Shown one piece after another: positions 1 to 13,619 of a stretch of DNA of 64,000 nt. The DNA lies in the NCBI GenBank assembly GCA_019055375.1, contig JAHQIW010004633.1, positions 310,001-374,000 of the forward strand, given 5' to 3'. A model generated the notes under the pieces. It did not search any database. It saw only the letters and a list, made by a program, of their open reading frames with translations, and was not told the DNA's origin. A program made the translations under genes and the position numbers. Source of the DNA: Parelaphostrongylus tenuis. Lineage: Eukaryota; Nematoda; Chromadorea; Rhabditida; Metastrongylidae. Every line of letters starts with the position of its first letter. Position 1 is the stretch's first letter.

Positions 1-232
1 ATCATCTATAGTCAACCGCATTGAATCTCTTGAGATGCTAGTACTATCATTCTCCGTACAGGTCAATGTCAATCACTTATAAGATCAGGGACAAGCAAAG
101 ATCGGAGATAAATGACCGAGTGTAGCCGAACCAAGGAGGGTTAACAAATGAGAATAGTGCGATGTGGCGTGGACTAGTCTTTGTATTACAACCGTCACCC
201 ATCTATGCTCATATAGGCGGTAGAAAGCAAAA

Positions 233-430
233 GGATAAAGTTGTTGCTTCTAATCAATCCTTCAGGGACTGTATCGTGTAGTCGATTTCATCAAACATCG
301 TTTGAGATGATCGGATGCATTTTCGGACTTCACAGTGACTCACGGTTCTACCAATGTATCAAGTCAGTGTTGCCATCCGACGGAATGGAAAGCTCAGGGA
401 GCCTTGAGCACGCTATCGATTCATCGAGCA
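233..430. repeat. Interspersed repeat with GTTGATCAATCC-type start
   Basis: Shares a start (CAATCCTTCAGGGACTG), CATCGTTTGAGATGAT and GATGTATCAAGTCAGTG-type words with copies near 9350-9480, 26300-26520 and 33785-33915. No coding signature. Confidence 0.5.
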
Positions 431-3419
431 GTGATTGCTCGACCACGAGTGTTTCGCAAAATCCCCCAAACATTGCGTCACTGCGCTTACCAACTTAATT
501 TATCTTATTCTCCTACATGAATACCTGGACGGTCCGTACTCACGAATTTTGCGTACTTCAGCTGATTTTCCATTCGTTTCTTACTCTTGCGAATGTCATC
601 CGTGATGATGGCCTTCATTCGAGCATGGCGGCTGATTTTATGCCGTTATTTGTAAAATTTCGGCAGCTGCGGGTACAGCTGATTGATTTTTCTTACCAAA
701 CGTCCTCTCAATGCGCACGTTGCCGACGTCGCACACGGTTCTATTCTCGTGGAGTTAACTCTAGAAGTCGCCCATCAGTCACCTGTCTTAGTATATGACC
801 GACCCTTGAACCTAGTTAACATCGAAATGTAAGCGCCAATGGAGTGATTGTGTAATGTACGCGTTTATCTATGGCTTTTTTACGTAAATAACTTTAATCA
901 GTCTACTCATCAGTTCGAGGAAATAGACGCTTGAATATAGAAGACTGCATCACTGTTAAATATTTTGTATAGCTTAGATGTGTATGTTCATTCAAGAACG
1001 TGAGCTTCTTTACGAGTATATTGAATCAAGTGAAGAGAACGTCCGGAATGTACTTGGAAGGTGGATAGAATTTGAAAGGGGATATCCTCGCTATACACTC
1101 ATTACCAATGTTAAGTGCAATAAATTAATAATTCTTGTATATCTGAGGATCACTGTAACACTTATCGGATCTAGGTGTTGCACACGGCTCGAGATGCGCT
1201 GATAAATACGTCCATGAAGTTAGTTGACGGAAACTGCAATAATTTTTTCTCATCATTTTTCATTTTCATCATTTTTCATCATCATTTTTCTTTCAAGAGG
1301 CCTTTTTTAGTGGACAGAGAATTTCATTGGCGCTTAAGTGGTCGTTCGAAGGCCTTAATCTTGGCGATCTCCATACTAGATCTGATTTTTGAAGTCGTAT
1401 TACTACGCTGTGGAAATGGGAGTAGAATTTGAGTTTCACACTAGTCACGCATGAGCACGCATGTTTTCGCCAGTTGTTTGATTATTGTTTTCTATTTGGT
1501 AGAGATCTCCGGATTTCTGCCTTATGCAAAAGACGTTCTGTTTACTCGTTTTCTAGGCGTAGGTTTTTCATTTTTATTTCACATTACCCAGTGGAGCCGC
1601 TAGTGAGCCAAAGTCTAAGATGCTCAAGCCTATGTCTTAGCTTAGCCTATTTTATCTAGTGTATTTATTTGAAAACTAGGAAACAGTAATCAAAACAAAA
1701 TCTCGCGCGACATGTGAATCACGATGCGCAATCAGACAAGCCGTTCGGAAAAGCACTGATTCTGAGTGTGAAACGTACACTGCTGAACACGTCAGAATTT
1801 AAGCTTTCGAAAGGTTGAAAATTTGAAAAAAGTGAGGAATAGCCTTATCTTCAAAGAGCAAAGATGCTTTCAGATAATGGGATTGTGCCCCGCTAAGAAG
1901 CCTGGTGAACCAGCAGAATTGCGCGTAGACTGTGAAACGTGATTTTATCTTCACTTCTGACGCACTCTTTGAAGATTTCTTCAAAAAATCTGTGGTGCTG
2001 CAATTTCTCGAAATCGAACTAAATGAAACAACACCTGTGGTATGAGGGAAAATAAGCAAAGTCATTTTTCTCAAGGCGCAAAAAAGTTTTTCCCTAACAA
2101 AAAGGCATCTTCTTTTCTTTTGTGTTCCAATAATAGTGTAGTGAAAAATAAGCATGTCTTATGTGAACGTAGTTATTTATCTTTTTGCTCCATATTTTAC
2201 ATTTCTGCAACACCATTGTTGTTACGTGGAATTCGCGCGTTCTCCAAATTGGTAGTCGGGTCACTCATGCAAGTTATCATTCACAAAAACATGAGGAAGA
2301 AATCTAAAGAATTTGGAAATTTCAACCTAAGTCCACTCAAGTTCAAGATTATGCCCTTTTACTCACACTGTTTTACTGAGAAAGTCCACAATTTATACTT
2401 CGTTCAATATTCGAATTAGAAAGCCAAGCTATGCATCCTTAAAATTTTTTGAACTCATTCAAGTCGTACTACTAAAATCATACTTTATTTGTGCAATCAA
2501 AGAATATGGGTCGAAGTTCTGTGTTGGCTGGTACGTGTAAAATGGCCATTAAATTAAATTTCACCGTTTACTAGGTCCTGCGCTAGTTGTTCATCGATCC
2601 TACAACTCTTTGATTCTTAGCTTTTATGAAAACAGTGCGAAGGGTTTTGTTCTTGAAGGGTAAAAAATTGATAGTTAAAGGATTTACTCTTTCTACTATT
2701 CTCATAATGTCGCCTATTTTATCGCTTATTTAGTGTGCCCTATCTCTGGTTGACTAAAACGCTTACGATTAATGAAAACGAGACTAAACGGTTATCATTT
2801 CATCTTGTTTTCTGTGTTTTCACTTCTATCGTTTCTATCAAATCAACACATATAGTACATTTTATTACCAAATCTTTAGCCTCAAAATTGCTGCAATGCT
2901 TACCGAGTTCTTCGCAAAAGTGATCACATTTATACCCAATGGCCAAGCCAGTTGTGTTGACTTATGTGTAAATCAGTCAGGGCCTGCGTATGAAGGTGTG
3001 GAGCTTGAAATTCCTGAACGTGCAATCATTTAGATCACTTAGTCTTTCTGAATTACCGACATCGTGTCTAATCTCGGCTTTTTAGGCTGTCGCTCATGCG
3101 GCGGGTAGAACAGTTGAGAAAATCAAGGATGATCTGCAGAAAAATGGCGATTTAGGTTTAATTTTATTTTTTTTTTAGTTTTCCCGTACATGCCGTATTT
3201 CCAGAGAGTTGAATATCTGGTTAGCAATGTTCCGCGTACTGTTCCCAGTATTCTGCTTTCTATATTATTATCTGGCATAATTCCATCTTCTCAGTCCACA
3301 CATTGGAAGGTCATTTTTGCTTTTTTTTAGACTTTGAGAACTCATTTGACGGCTTGATATTTGGGAATTTCACACTATATTTTTCCGTGTACGGTCTTTT
3401 AACGCTTACGTGACCGTGA

Positions 3420-3850
3420 ACCCAACCTGCCGCGTGTCTGACCGCCCAGCGTAATGCGTGTAACAGTGGAAAGTGTGACGTGTAACTATGGCGTCTAACT
3501 CCAACGTGCCATTGTTTGACGCAACACGCATCTTTTTAGTGCACTGCTTACTTGTGAGCCCTTTCACAACCGTCGACACACGGCCTCGGCATCTCTTACT
3601 GGCAACTCCGAGCGATCAGCTCCACATCCTCTGTATCACCACCTCCGAGCATGCTACATCTAAAATGGCAAGCTGTTGTGTCTAACAATGACACGCTGAT
3701 GCGTCCAACAATAGTACTCTGGAGATCAGAGATGCAGAGAAGATGGAGGAGACCGTCCGGAGTTGCCAGATAGAGATGCAAAGGCTGTGGCTCCATGGTT
3801 CCGAGAGGGCTGAGTTCACGTATCTGTTTTCCACGAGATAATTTCATTCA
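3420..3850. repeat. Inverted-repeat element, unknown class
   Basis: GGCATCTCTTACTGGCAACT (plus, 3588 on) is matched by the reverse complement around 3760-3780 (GAGTTGCCAGATAGAGATGC). A related copy at 10290-10830 shares GCAGAGAAGGTGGAGAAGAT-type words. Confidence 0.5.
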
Positions 3851-5060
3851 ACAGATAAGAAAGTCGAACTGATCAAAGCTTTTATTGTATATTGTCGTGG
3901 TTCGAATAAGAGATTCACTGTTCGACCGCTTGAAGGCAAACTTCGAATTGCCCTTGCTGAGCAAAGTGTACTGGTTGCATTAGTTGATGCCCTAACTTCA
4001 CATGACGTCAAAGAAGGCGTGGGTTTTCTCGCATTCTGAACTGAAAGTTTGTCTTGATTTAATGCCAGTAGTTGTCATTCTAGGGTTCTCAATTTATCTC
4101 GTCCATGCTGAAGGAGCTTAGAAAGAAGGCTTCGTTCTCCTTAAAGCGACGCGTTGGTGAGTTAATTAGTTGATTAGTTTTTTTTATATTCCAAACAACA
4201 GATTAAAGTGGTGCCACCTTGTAACACACATGTGGTTGATGCTTTGACCCTGCGCTCATGGCTTACTAAGCTTCCTAGCATCGTGGGGTCGGCCTGGTAA
4301 CAGACTTGTTTCTGAGAATTTCAGCACTACCTTGATAGATCAATACTCCTCAGGAAGTAACTGTGAAGGTCAGAGGTGCTTAATCACCTCAAACGATACT
4401 TGATGAAGATGAATACATGCGTGTCCCTCATGAATTGGTGGATGCCGACAGCATTTTATAGCATAAACCTCGAGCAAGCCCTCCTTGATATTATTCGAAA
4501 TGAGCGCCTTCCTCTGATATTCCAGTTGCTCCACTGATGCGGTGTGATGAATGTGTTGGATAGGTAATTTTCTGTCCCTGGTCTTTGACAGCGTTGGTTT
4601 TTCGGTTTTGAAGCGTTAACGCAGAACACATTATTTCAATATCTGTCGATGGTGACCGTTTGCAGTTGTTGAGGCATCTTGTTAGTCTTTAGAATTCAAG
4701 AAATCATAGAAAATAGTTCCGTAGGCAACCTAACACTCAACACAGTTATCCCTTAGTCCCATCCTTAACTTTGAAACTGTTTAGAAAGTTTTATCTCTCA
4801 CAGATCACTCCCTGAACATCGTTGATCTCCATAGTGTTTGACTACTTCGCGTTTTTCCGACTCATCTGACGTTTTCACCTTTCTAATGACGGCCGAAAAC
4901 GTATGACCGCTGTGCATAGCTCTCCGTTTACTGAAATTCTTGTTTTTATGTCTTTGGTGAGCCGTGCTCTTGGAAAGGCTTCGGTTGTCCACGTTTTACT
5001 TTCGTTACATTATATTTGGCTGCTCCATAGGTTTTAACACTGAAGCAATAAACATCAAAT

Positions 5061-5530
5061 TTAGTGATCAGCTGAAATTACACTATTTTGGTATCGCTCA
5101 ATGCGTATCACATTATCCTACAATTGGGCTTACAATTTGCTCATGCTTGCTTCAAAATGAAGGTGTCTTGGAAAAAAGTTTGCGTGCTATTTATGCACGA
5201 ATGGGGTTGAGGGGGAAAAAGCCAGTGAAGCGGCGCGCAAGATTAATGGAGATTCCTGCTAATGGCCCGAGCACGATTAATCCACCAGACTCTTCTCGCA
5301 TGCTTCAAACTACTAGCATACCACTTCTTAGCTGTTCTTTAACATGTCATCGCCCCAATTCCAATTAACCTTCAGCTTCGCTTCACTATTGTTTTCCCCT
5401 GCGCCCCACCCGTGCCATGAGTAGCAGGTGAATTTGTTCTCAAGACAACACCTTAAAGCAAATGTGACGAACTGTATACCAAAACGTTCATAAGAAGAGA
5501 GACAATTGAACGGTACGAAAACCATACAGT
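5061..5530. mobile_element. Mariner-derived inverted element, oldest copy
   Basis: The plus arm (to about 5250) holds a diverged version of the N-terminal segment (CTATTTATGCACGAATGGGG, CCAGTGAAGCGGCGCGCAAG). The minus arm (5525 to about 5350) holds a second version (ACTCATGGCACGGGTGGGGC). Same layout as the 25- and 62-kb copies. No open frame is meaningful here. Confidence 0.5.
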
Positions 5531-5535
5531 TTTAA

Positions 5536-6510
5536 TTGCTTCTAGTTAATAAAGGGGTTCGACAAGGCGATACAATTTTGCCAAAACTATTCACTGCCAT
5601 CTTACAAAACGTCATGCGAACATTGGAATGGGACGATATGGAAGTGAAAATTGACGGTCAACAATCAAATCATCTTCGCTTTGCTGACGATGTCGTTCTC
5701 ATAACACCAAACGTCACTCAAGCGGAACGAATGTTGACCGATTTCGATAACGCCTGTGGAAAGATTGGTTTTCAACTAAATCTAACGAAAACTGTGCTCA
5801 TGAGGAACGGATGGGTTTCGAATGCCCAATTCTCGCTCAACGGAACGACAATCTCCGAATGCTCCAGTTACATCTATCTAGGTCGTGAAATCAACATGAT
5901 GAACGACCTAGCCCCAGAGTTGAGCAGGAGGAAACGAGCGGCTTGGAGAACGTTTAAGAGCATCGAAGATGTAATGAAGAGGACGAAGAACATCCGATTC
6001 CGTGCCCACTTTTTCGACTCGACAATTATCCCTGCCCTAACGTATGCAGCAGAAACCTAGTCGCTACGTAAAGGATGAAAAATTACTTGGCGTTATCGAA
6101 CGCGCAGTCGAATGGTCGATGCTAGGAGTGTCCCGTTTCTCGAAATTGAGAAAAAGGATCCGAAGTTCCGACCTACGTCAACGATCGGAAATCAGAGACG
6201 CCGTTCTGCACTCCAGGATATCGAAAATAGGGTGGGCCGGACACGTGATGCGGTTCAAGGACAACCGATGGACGACAGCCGTTACCAACTGGATTCCTCG
6301 GGACGTCAAGCGCTCTAAAAGAAGACCACTGATCCGTCGGTCCGACTTCTTCACGAAAGCTATAGGAGAAAGATATGATGCTCAGTTTATCTCTAGAGCG
6401 AGGAGGACCCACTGGGCTACTCTTGCACAAGATAGGGAATAATGGAAAAGTTGCTGGCACCCGCTCGAGTCACTCGACGATCAACGGGACGACAGGTGAT
6501 ACAGGTGATT
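5536..6510 (+). mobile_element. 5'-truncated RTE copy (reverse transcriptase C-terminal half)
   Basis: Starts inside the RT palm (GVRQGDTILPKLFTA, then LRFADDVVL) and runs to the same 3' end as the 16-19 kb element (CACTCGACGATCAACGGGAC followed by two ACAGGTGAT-like repeats). A TAG at 6058 and a frame change near 6044 break it. 5' truncation is typical of non-LTR insertion. The truncation point abuts a mariner-derived inverted element at 5061-5530. Confidence 0.8.
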
Positions 6511-6633
6511 GATACCAAATATATGTCAGCATAAGTGGGTTGAATGTCGATAGTGACGGCTCCGCCAGACCGTAGACGGTTGGCTGTTGACAGTTAACGC
6601 GTTGTAGCGTTAAATGAGTGCTGTGCAAAACGA

Positions 6634-6760
6634 GCGTTAGTGGTGCAGCGGTTAGCATACGCTCTCGAAAAGAGTGAGATCTGGGTTTGAATCCCGGCTG
6701 ACGCAAAGTTTTTCGCACAGCACTCTACATTATTGGGTATAAAAGCACAGTGTTGGAATC
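6634..6760 (+). repeat. tRNA-derived SINE-like unit (family A), best-preserved copy
   Basis: 6634-6704 folds as a tRNA: GCGTTAG pairs with CTGACGC over seven bases, an A-box-like TAGTGGTGCAGCGG and a B-box GGTTTGAATCC are present, and the anticodon loop TCGAAAA would read GAA but has C at position 33. A shared tail (CAAAGTTTTTCGCACAGCAC, then TACATTATTGGGT) follows here and in other copies, which argues for a SINE rather than a tRNA gene. Confidence 0.6.
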
Positions 6761-7329
6761 AAAAACCTTACCCTATCGGATGGTTACTAATACCCCAAAG
6801 AAAGAGCTCTTTGCGGTGAGTATGCATGTCTGCGAGGAAAGAAGTCTCCTCCTGTAGCAACGTCAAGTAAAGGCTTTTTCGAAAACCGGCGCTGTGAGGC
6901 TGTAGCCTGAAGTCTCAGCTCTCCAATGTTTACTCAAGCTCCTATAAAGATTTCGTCCCCAGCCAATTAGATCCGTTTTTCATTTGTTCTCTCCTAATCC
7001 GAAAGAACCAAGTTCCATATTTAACTGTTTCTCAAGCAGTGTTATTATGGTTGTTTATCAGATGGGCTAGAATGTGTCCTAGCAACTGGGATGTTATTGA
7101 AGTCAAAAACCATGCTGTCCTATCCGTTGGTTCTCCTACACAACCGATAATGGATCTAACTTTGAATATTAATTAATCGTTAGTCGTTGAATCATCAGTG
7201 GATACTATGTTATATGTTTTTTATAAGTATAAGACAGAACATGTTAGTGACTGGACTCTAAATTGAGACATGATAGATGGTTTGAACCTGCCCCTTTTGG
7301 CGTATGAAACCACTCATTTTCTTATGTGC

Positions 7330-9310
7330 GTTTTTCCTTTTGAAATCCTTTACAGAAAGTGATCGGTAAAGCAAAATATCTTCAAGAAGCTTATTCGTTA
7401 CCAATCTCTTTTGCTGGACAAGACCATTTCATAAGATTGTTAGTATCATTTAAAAGCTTAATCTCTGGCTAGCGTCGTACATGGGGGATTTTTGAAAAAG
7501 TCTGCTTATAACGCTTCAACGAAAAGAAAACATCTGTGCTTCACACATGCGTTTTCCTCTAAAGACAGAGCTTTTTCTTTGGACTACTAATAGCTTTTGA
7601 TAGCGTAATAAATAAAGATTCTGACGCTATGCCTATTATTCGCAAAGATCGTTTCTGCGCAGTGCATCAGGAAAAATGAAATTGATTCACATACACGCAA
7701 AGATTCACATACACACTGAAATGTGTATATATTTACATGCACATATGTAGATATACGTACACGCATACGTGCATGTGTATATGCATATGTAAATGTATAT
7801 ACGTGTGCATATATATGTATATATATTTACGTACACATACATAGGCATATAGAACTCCTTTTTATTAACGGTTTTTAGCGACGGTATGATGTTTCAATAT
7901 ACCCAGTTGCAGTGGGCACAAACCAAGCGAAGAGCCACCGAGCTCATCCGTTACGGCGGCTTCGAGCGCGGCCTGCCGAGCGAGAGGTATGTGACAAATG
8001 CTTGGCAATTTCATACAGTTTGTTTCACCTTGAAGAAATTGGAATAATTTCGGTCTTTGCGAAATTAGCAGTGGAAAACATCTCCATTCCGTTTTATCTC
8101 ATTTAGACTTCATCTATTCTCTTTGTCTCCTCTAGTCTTCACATTTACATATTTGCGGTATAGTGAAAATGCTTTCTTTTCTTTTCTTTGAATCGCGTTT
8201 GAATGTGCTGACGTTAATATGAATCAAGTACGAGTCATATCTGTTGCCTTTCTATATTTTTACTATACATTTGCTTAGTCACTTGGTTATAAGGGGACAA
8301 ATGAATATTCGACCTCATTAGCTGGGCAGGAATATTTCTTAAGAATGATAGTAGTCATTCAAAAGTTTAGATTTCTGGCTACAGCTCCACGTCGCTGGTT
8401 TTCGAAATGACCCTTTCATCTCTCTGCAAAATTCAAAATAAAACCATGTCAGAGACGCGCATATCTCTTGCCGAAACGAGCCCTATCTCTTTGGACTATT
8501 AGTAATGATTCAATAGCACAATGCTTACTAACTTTAAAGCCATTCTTGTATCCTGGAAGTACCGTTTCTCTGCAGCGCAGCAGGGAAAATCAGACTGATC
8601 CACAGGCATAAGCAAGGTGGTCTTTGGCCAGTTCACTGGCCGTCGGGTGAGGCAGCGAGGTCGGCTGCGACGATGTCGATCGATTTTCGAGCATATGGAT
8701 GTTTAGAAAAATTCTCGTAGCATCTGAATAACTTCAAGTTACTGCTGGGACCGCTTAGGACGTTCTGGCCTCCTAACTTCCATCAAAGTGATGATAATGA
8801 TGATTGTTTTGACCGTATCCATGACAAAATAAAAGTTTTCAGAGCCTTCCTGTGGCAAAGTCATACTTTTTATCTGGAATTCTTCTTTTGGAAAAACAAT
8901 CTCTAACTGAATAACAAAGGTTGTACTAAGATAAAATCGGTCGTAAGCCGATCGATAATTGCGTAACCCTCATTGCTGCCTCATCCAGCAGCCGCTAAAT
9001 TGCCAAAGACTGCCTTCAAGAACATGTAAATCAGTGTTGTTTTCCCTGCAGAGAAACGGTCTTTCCAGAAATTAAGCACAGCGTTGGTATCAGCAAACAC
9101 TACGCTATCCAGTGATTGCTAATAGTCTAAGAAAGGAGCTCTGTCCGGCGAAAAACATGCGCTTTTAAGACATAGTTCTATCTTGGACTGACAGCATTAT
9201 AAAAGGGTTTTCTTGAAAGTTGACGACGTGGGGCAAAATTTAAGATTTTGAAGGACTGCTATCGGTCCTATGAATATTCCTATCCAGCGAATGAGATAGG
9301 TTTTTATTTG
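7330..9310. repeat. Three copies of a ~300-bp interspersed repeat, two direct and one inverted
   Basis: Copies at about 7340-7680 and 8285-8605 (plus) and 9310-9035 (minus). Shared words include CTTTGGACTATTAGTAATGA-type, GCTGGACAAGA/GCTGGGCAGGA/GCTGGATAGGA and ACCGTTTCTCTGCAG. A half copy may lie at 6745-6960. No protein signature; class unknown. Confidence 0.55.
7715..7850. repeat. Degenerate ACATAT/GTATAT microsatellite
   Basis: About 135 bp of alternating purine-pyrimidine steps with TATA, CATA and CGTA variants. Confidence 0.8.
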
Positions 9311-10289
9311 TAACCGGAAAGAACCGCCGTTTAATTCCATGAAGCTGAAAGCTTGCGGCGTTGATCAGTCCCTGTGAGATGTGCCATGCAGTCGTCTCTA
9401 ATTTTTGGTCTTATTTGAGGTGGCTTAGAACATATTTGACCTTTACAATGACTCGCGGAATTCTGAGTGATTAATCCATTTCGGAGGAGCGCATGGGCGT
9501 GGCAGTTAGAGGTGCTTCGCGCCGCAGATAAGATTGATTGTTTGTTCCCGTGGTCAAAGCTCACCAAGCCTTCTACCCTGCGAGGTTGATGAGTTGGTTC
9601 AGACTTGTTTGAAAGGATAACATTAGTGACTTGATTCAACGATAAGCCGGCGCGAGTCATTATAAGAGCCAGATATGTATCAAATCACTTAAAGCAAAGC
9701 AAAAAATTCGAAGGTAGTGCATGGCGCATCCCTCAAAAATTGGTCAACGCCAAGAGCTTTATCCTTCAATCTCTAATCCATTGCGGACGGCGTATATCAT
9801 TTTCCAAACACAGGGTGACTTTATCATTGAAGAATAATGTCTGCCAAAGTTATGGTGATTTCGTAGATTTTACCGTTACTTGGTTTCTAGAAAGATTTTC
9901 CTGGTGCGGGTTGGCGTCTTCGCTTGACTTTCCCTCAAATTTTTGGTGGTCAGTTGTTTAACTCTATTTGATCCGTCTCACAATCAATTATATTTCTTTT
10001 TTCCATGTGAGGATCTCAGTAGTTGTAAAATTCAGATAGTTTTTCGTCTTTTCTTGAATGTCGCTGAATATAGTTTGATCCCGTGTCCATGCAGTCTTGA
10101 GAACAGCTTGGCTATAGAGTTCCTTAGGAAGGTCGCTGCTAACTACTGAAGAGTGTAGGGGCGAGATATCAAGCGCGATCCCCACCCTCTCTTGGTTAGT
10201 TGATAGCTTAACCAGTTGAATCTCGCCGGCCTAAACTGACCGTGTATAAGTGTCGAGGGCTCTCACCATCAATGTAGTTTTTTGGTCCT

Positions 10290-10830
10290 ATCTTTTTGTT
10301 TTCACTACAATATGCTCGAATTACTGGCACACCAAATCACACCACATCTCATATAGTGACACCGAAACACAACCGGTCAATTCATGTAATTTATTTATCA
10401 CCATTTGATATGCTATATGTAAATATATTGTTTTGTTATAAGTTGCAGACTGCTGATACTTATTATTATAGGTTGCATGATGTTAAATAAATAGCGAGAT
10501 ACATTGATTGCCTATGTTACGGCGTTACTATGTGAGATATGATGTCGTATGGTGTGTCAGTGATTCGAGCATATTGTAGTGAAAACAAAACATAGTGCCA
10601 AAAAAAACTGCAGTGAAGCGTCGTGATAAGCAATAGAACCAATAATCTTCTTCCTTGGACGCGTGCCAGAGAGTGAGAAAGACAATGGTTTTCACGCTGG
10701 GGGTTGTAGTTGCAGAGAAGGTGGAGAAGATCGTCCAGCGTTGCCATTAAAGATGAAGAGGCCGTGAGTCCATGATCCTGAAAGCGTTGGTATTTCCTTG
10801 AATAAGATCGAGTCATTCTTCAATAACAGT
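10290..10830. repeat. Fold-back element related to the 3.4-kb one
   Basis: TTTTCACTACAATATGCTCG (10300 on) recurs as reverse complement at 10565-10588 (CGAGCATATTGTAGTGAAAA). The right part carries the same AAGGTGGAGAAGATCGTCCA block as the 3.4-kb element. Confidence 0.55.
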
Positions 10831-11937
10831 CGCCAACAAAGTCACAAATGATGTGATTATAGACACAGGCACAAGTACTCTCCTTATGTCGTACCCGAGT
10901 ATGAAAGCTTGTACCACTTCAGTTCTCATCATGCACGTGATCGTGCGTTAGCTGTTCGGCCGCATTTAGTAGCGCTTAATATTGCATGGTCCAATTAATC
11001 AAATGTGCTCATATCATGACGCATGAAATAGATCATTTCCTTAGCACGCCGCAGGTGAAACGTAGTCTCATCTTCTCGGCTACAAGCATTAGGAAGGCGC
11101 TTTCAAAATCCAAATGCAATATTGACATTACCTAGATATTAGTAATCGAATGATAACTAAAAGACAAGAAAAAAAAAAGTGGATTCTATTTTCCTATGGT
11201 GATGGACAACAGCAGCCGGCTGCAGGTGGTTTCATTGAAGTTAGTTGTAGTGGACAAAGTACAGGAAATCATCTTGAGAGCATTCAACTAGAGCGGAGTA
11301 CGGCGAGAACTTAATTCAGAAGAGATAAAACTTCTGAAGTACACTATTAGTCGGAGAATTAATAAGAGCCTTTAATTAAGTGATTTCTCTTGGGAAGTGC
11401 TCTAAAATTCAGTCAAGCTATCTACTATTTCAAATGGATTCTTTATCTTTCCAAATACAGTTAGCTTGGTGAAGTTTATTCTGTCATATCCTACTATTTG
11501 CCAACCCTAATATTCCCAGAGACGATAAAACTCTGGATTCTATTGAGAAACTACAACGCAGTGAAAATTACGCCTTCCATGCAGGCAGTCGCCCCAACCT
11601 AACTGCGACGCTGCACCCATCGACACCCGTAGCTATCGAGTAACAAACAAGAATGGTGTTAATCGCCGTTTCGAAGTCGGACAGGTCAGTCGGACGAATT
11701 GAAGTATTCTCAAAAGTTTTGAACTTACTTTGATTAATCTCGGAACTGATGAGACAGTTGGCTAATTTCTTCATGGGCAGACTCGAAGTTGAAGCGTGGC
11801 AACGATTGTTTTTGCGTTTTTTTTTTGCTTACCTTTTAATTCTCTAAAAAATATATGAAATACTATGACGCTGCGAAAACTCGTAAAAATACTAGAACTT
11901 TCGAGTATCAGTATTTAAATGGCTGTCAGCTCAACTG

Positions 11938-12165
11938 GGTTTATGAAGCAAAATCGCATACCCGACCAAACCTGTTAAAGGGTGATGGCTGATAGCTAGC
12001 AAAGAGATGTTGAAGAATGAGTGATCGGGCAAATGTACCTCGGTGGTGCAGTGGTAGAGCTCGAGTACTCGGACACGATGAAACGCGGGTTCGAATCCCA
12101 CCTTAGGCCGTGTTTATGCTCACCATTCAATTCTCTTAGGAATTTATCAATTCTTTTCAAGAAAA
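11938..12165 (+). repeat. SINE-like family B with conserved upstream block
   Basis: A block with ACCTGTTAAAGGGTGATGGC and AGATGTTGAAGAATGAGTG precedes a tRNA-like core (CTCGGTGGTGCAGTGGTAGA, GCGGGTTCGAATCCCACCTT) and a tail (GTTTATGCTCACCATTCAAT, TCTTAGGAA). The same three parts recur at 44.7, 45.0 and 53.0 kb, defining a family distinct from A. Confidence 0.6.
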
Positions 12166-13619
12166 ATGCTGCTCACTTCTTAACCAGATTTTCTATATAT
12201 ATCCTGATTTTCACTAGGTTTAACTTTATTCGTACTTTGGGATAAAAATGTACTTGAACACGCTCATGAATTCGGCGCATCTCGCTTACAATAACTACTT
12301 TTTATGCAGCTCGCATACAAAATGGGGCAAAACTAGTGGGGTCCTTCGCGCAGATAGAATCTTCGCTCTGTGAGATTTTGGAGAGAGATGAAATTTGTGC
12401 AGGCACCATGGTTTCTGTGAGTTTTCGGCACTCTTTTACACTACTGCACATTACACATGGTGCAAAATCTCAACAAATCTTGTACCTAATTTCTTTCCTT
12501 ACATTCAACTTCAACGAGAACACCCAACTTCTAGGACGGAATCTGTATGAAAGTTTTTGGCGCTTTTTGCGAATGCTATGAGACGCTTTCTTTATAAACT
12601 AGTCGACATTGGTTTCATCGAAAGTGCGCTGTTTCAGCAAGATAGTGTCAAACCTCCCACCGCAAAAAAGACAGGAAAAGTTTGGTGAATTGGAGGGAGC
12701 AACACTAACTTGCGTACATTAATAAAAATTGGACATGGTGACGATATTTTGAACAGTTGCAAAAAAGTGAGGTTTGTACTACTTTTAGTCAGGTTTTGTT
12801 TCGCCTTGTTTTTTATGTGTGACTTATATCACTTGTAAATTAAAATATTACTGTATCCATTGTGTTATATCATAAAAATCAACGTTTGCTTGGTTATGCA
12901 TAAAAGCATAGTGTTGAGGATTGCATTCCATGAGTAGTCTTATTGCTATGATTTTGTAGCAGTGAATGCACATAATTCATTTTAGTTCACAGATCCTGAT
13001 GGTCTGTTCAATCACAAAATCCCACTATGTGAAAATGTGACCAAAGCTCACACAGAGTCTTCTCTTTTAAGAATCACCACTATCCTGTCATGAGTTGGTT
13101 TGAGATTGAGCGCCTATGGTCATTTCAAGAGTCATCTGAAACAGCGATTTGACGGCTAAATACACCCATTTAAATGTAGGTTTGAGTTACATGGTTCTTC
13201 ATTGAAATATTGAGTTTTTGAAAATTGATACAAAAATCACCTTATAATCTTTGAAGTAGTGTATCTTAGTAGAGAGAAGAGTTTATTCATCGAGATGGAA
13301 CCATTGAAATCTACAGATTTTTGATCCGCTTTCTTACTATTTTCTGAAATATACCTCCCATGGGTACTTGTCCAGATGCTTGGTCGATAGAATCGAAATC
13401 AGAGCAGTATGGTGGATGAACCTCTTTCTGTAGTCTGTTTTTTACGACCTTTCCACTTTCGATGGCGCAAGGCCTGTCTTCCGTTAGCAGAGCGCGGTGG
13501 TGTCGATTTGTTAGACGTTCAGTTGCAGAATTTACTCGGTTTCGTGTCAGCTAAAATAATTGAGCTGTTTGAGTGTTTTTTCGATAAGTTTTTGAATATG
13601 CCTGATAGTTATTTTTAAG

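Larger units (their letters stand above)
1..5060. other. Gene-poor stretch with no recognisable gene
   Basis: Apart from the repeats listed (233-430, a single unit near 1690-2060, 3420-3850), only short frames with no family resemblance and no convincing splice chain are visible. Confidence 0.5.
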
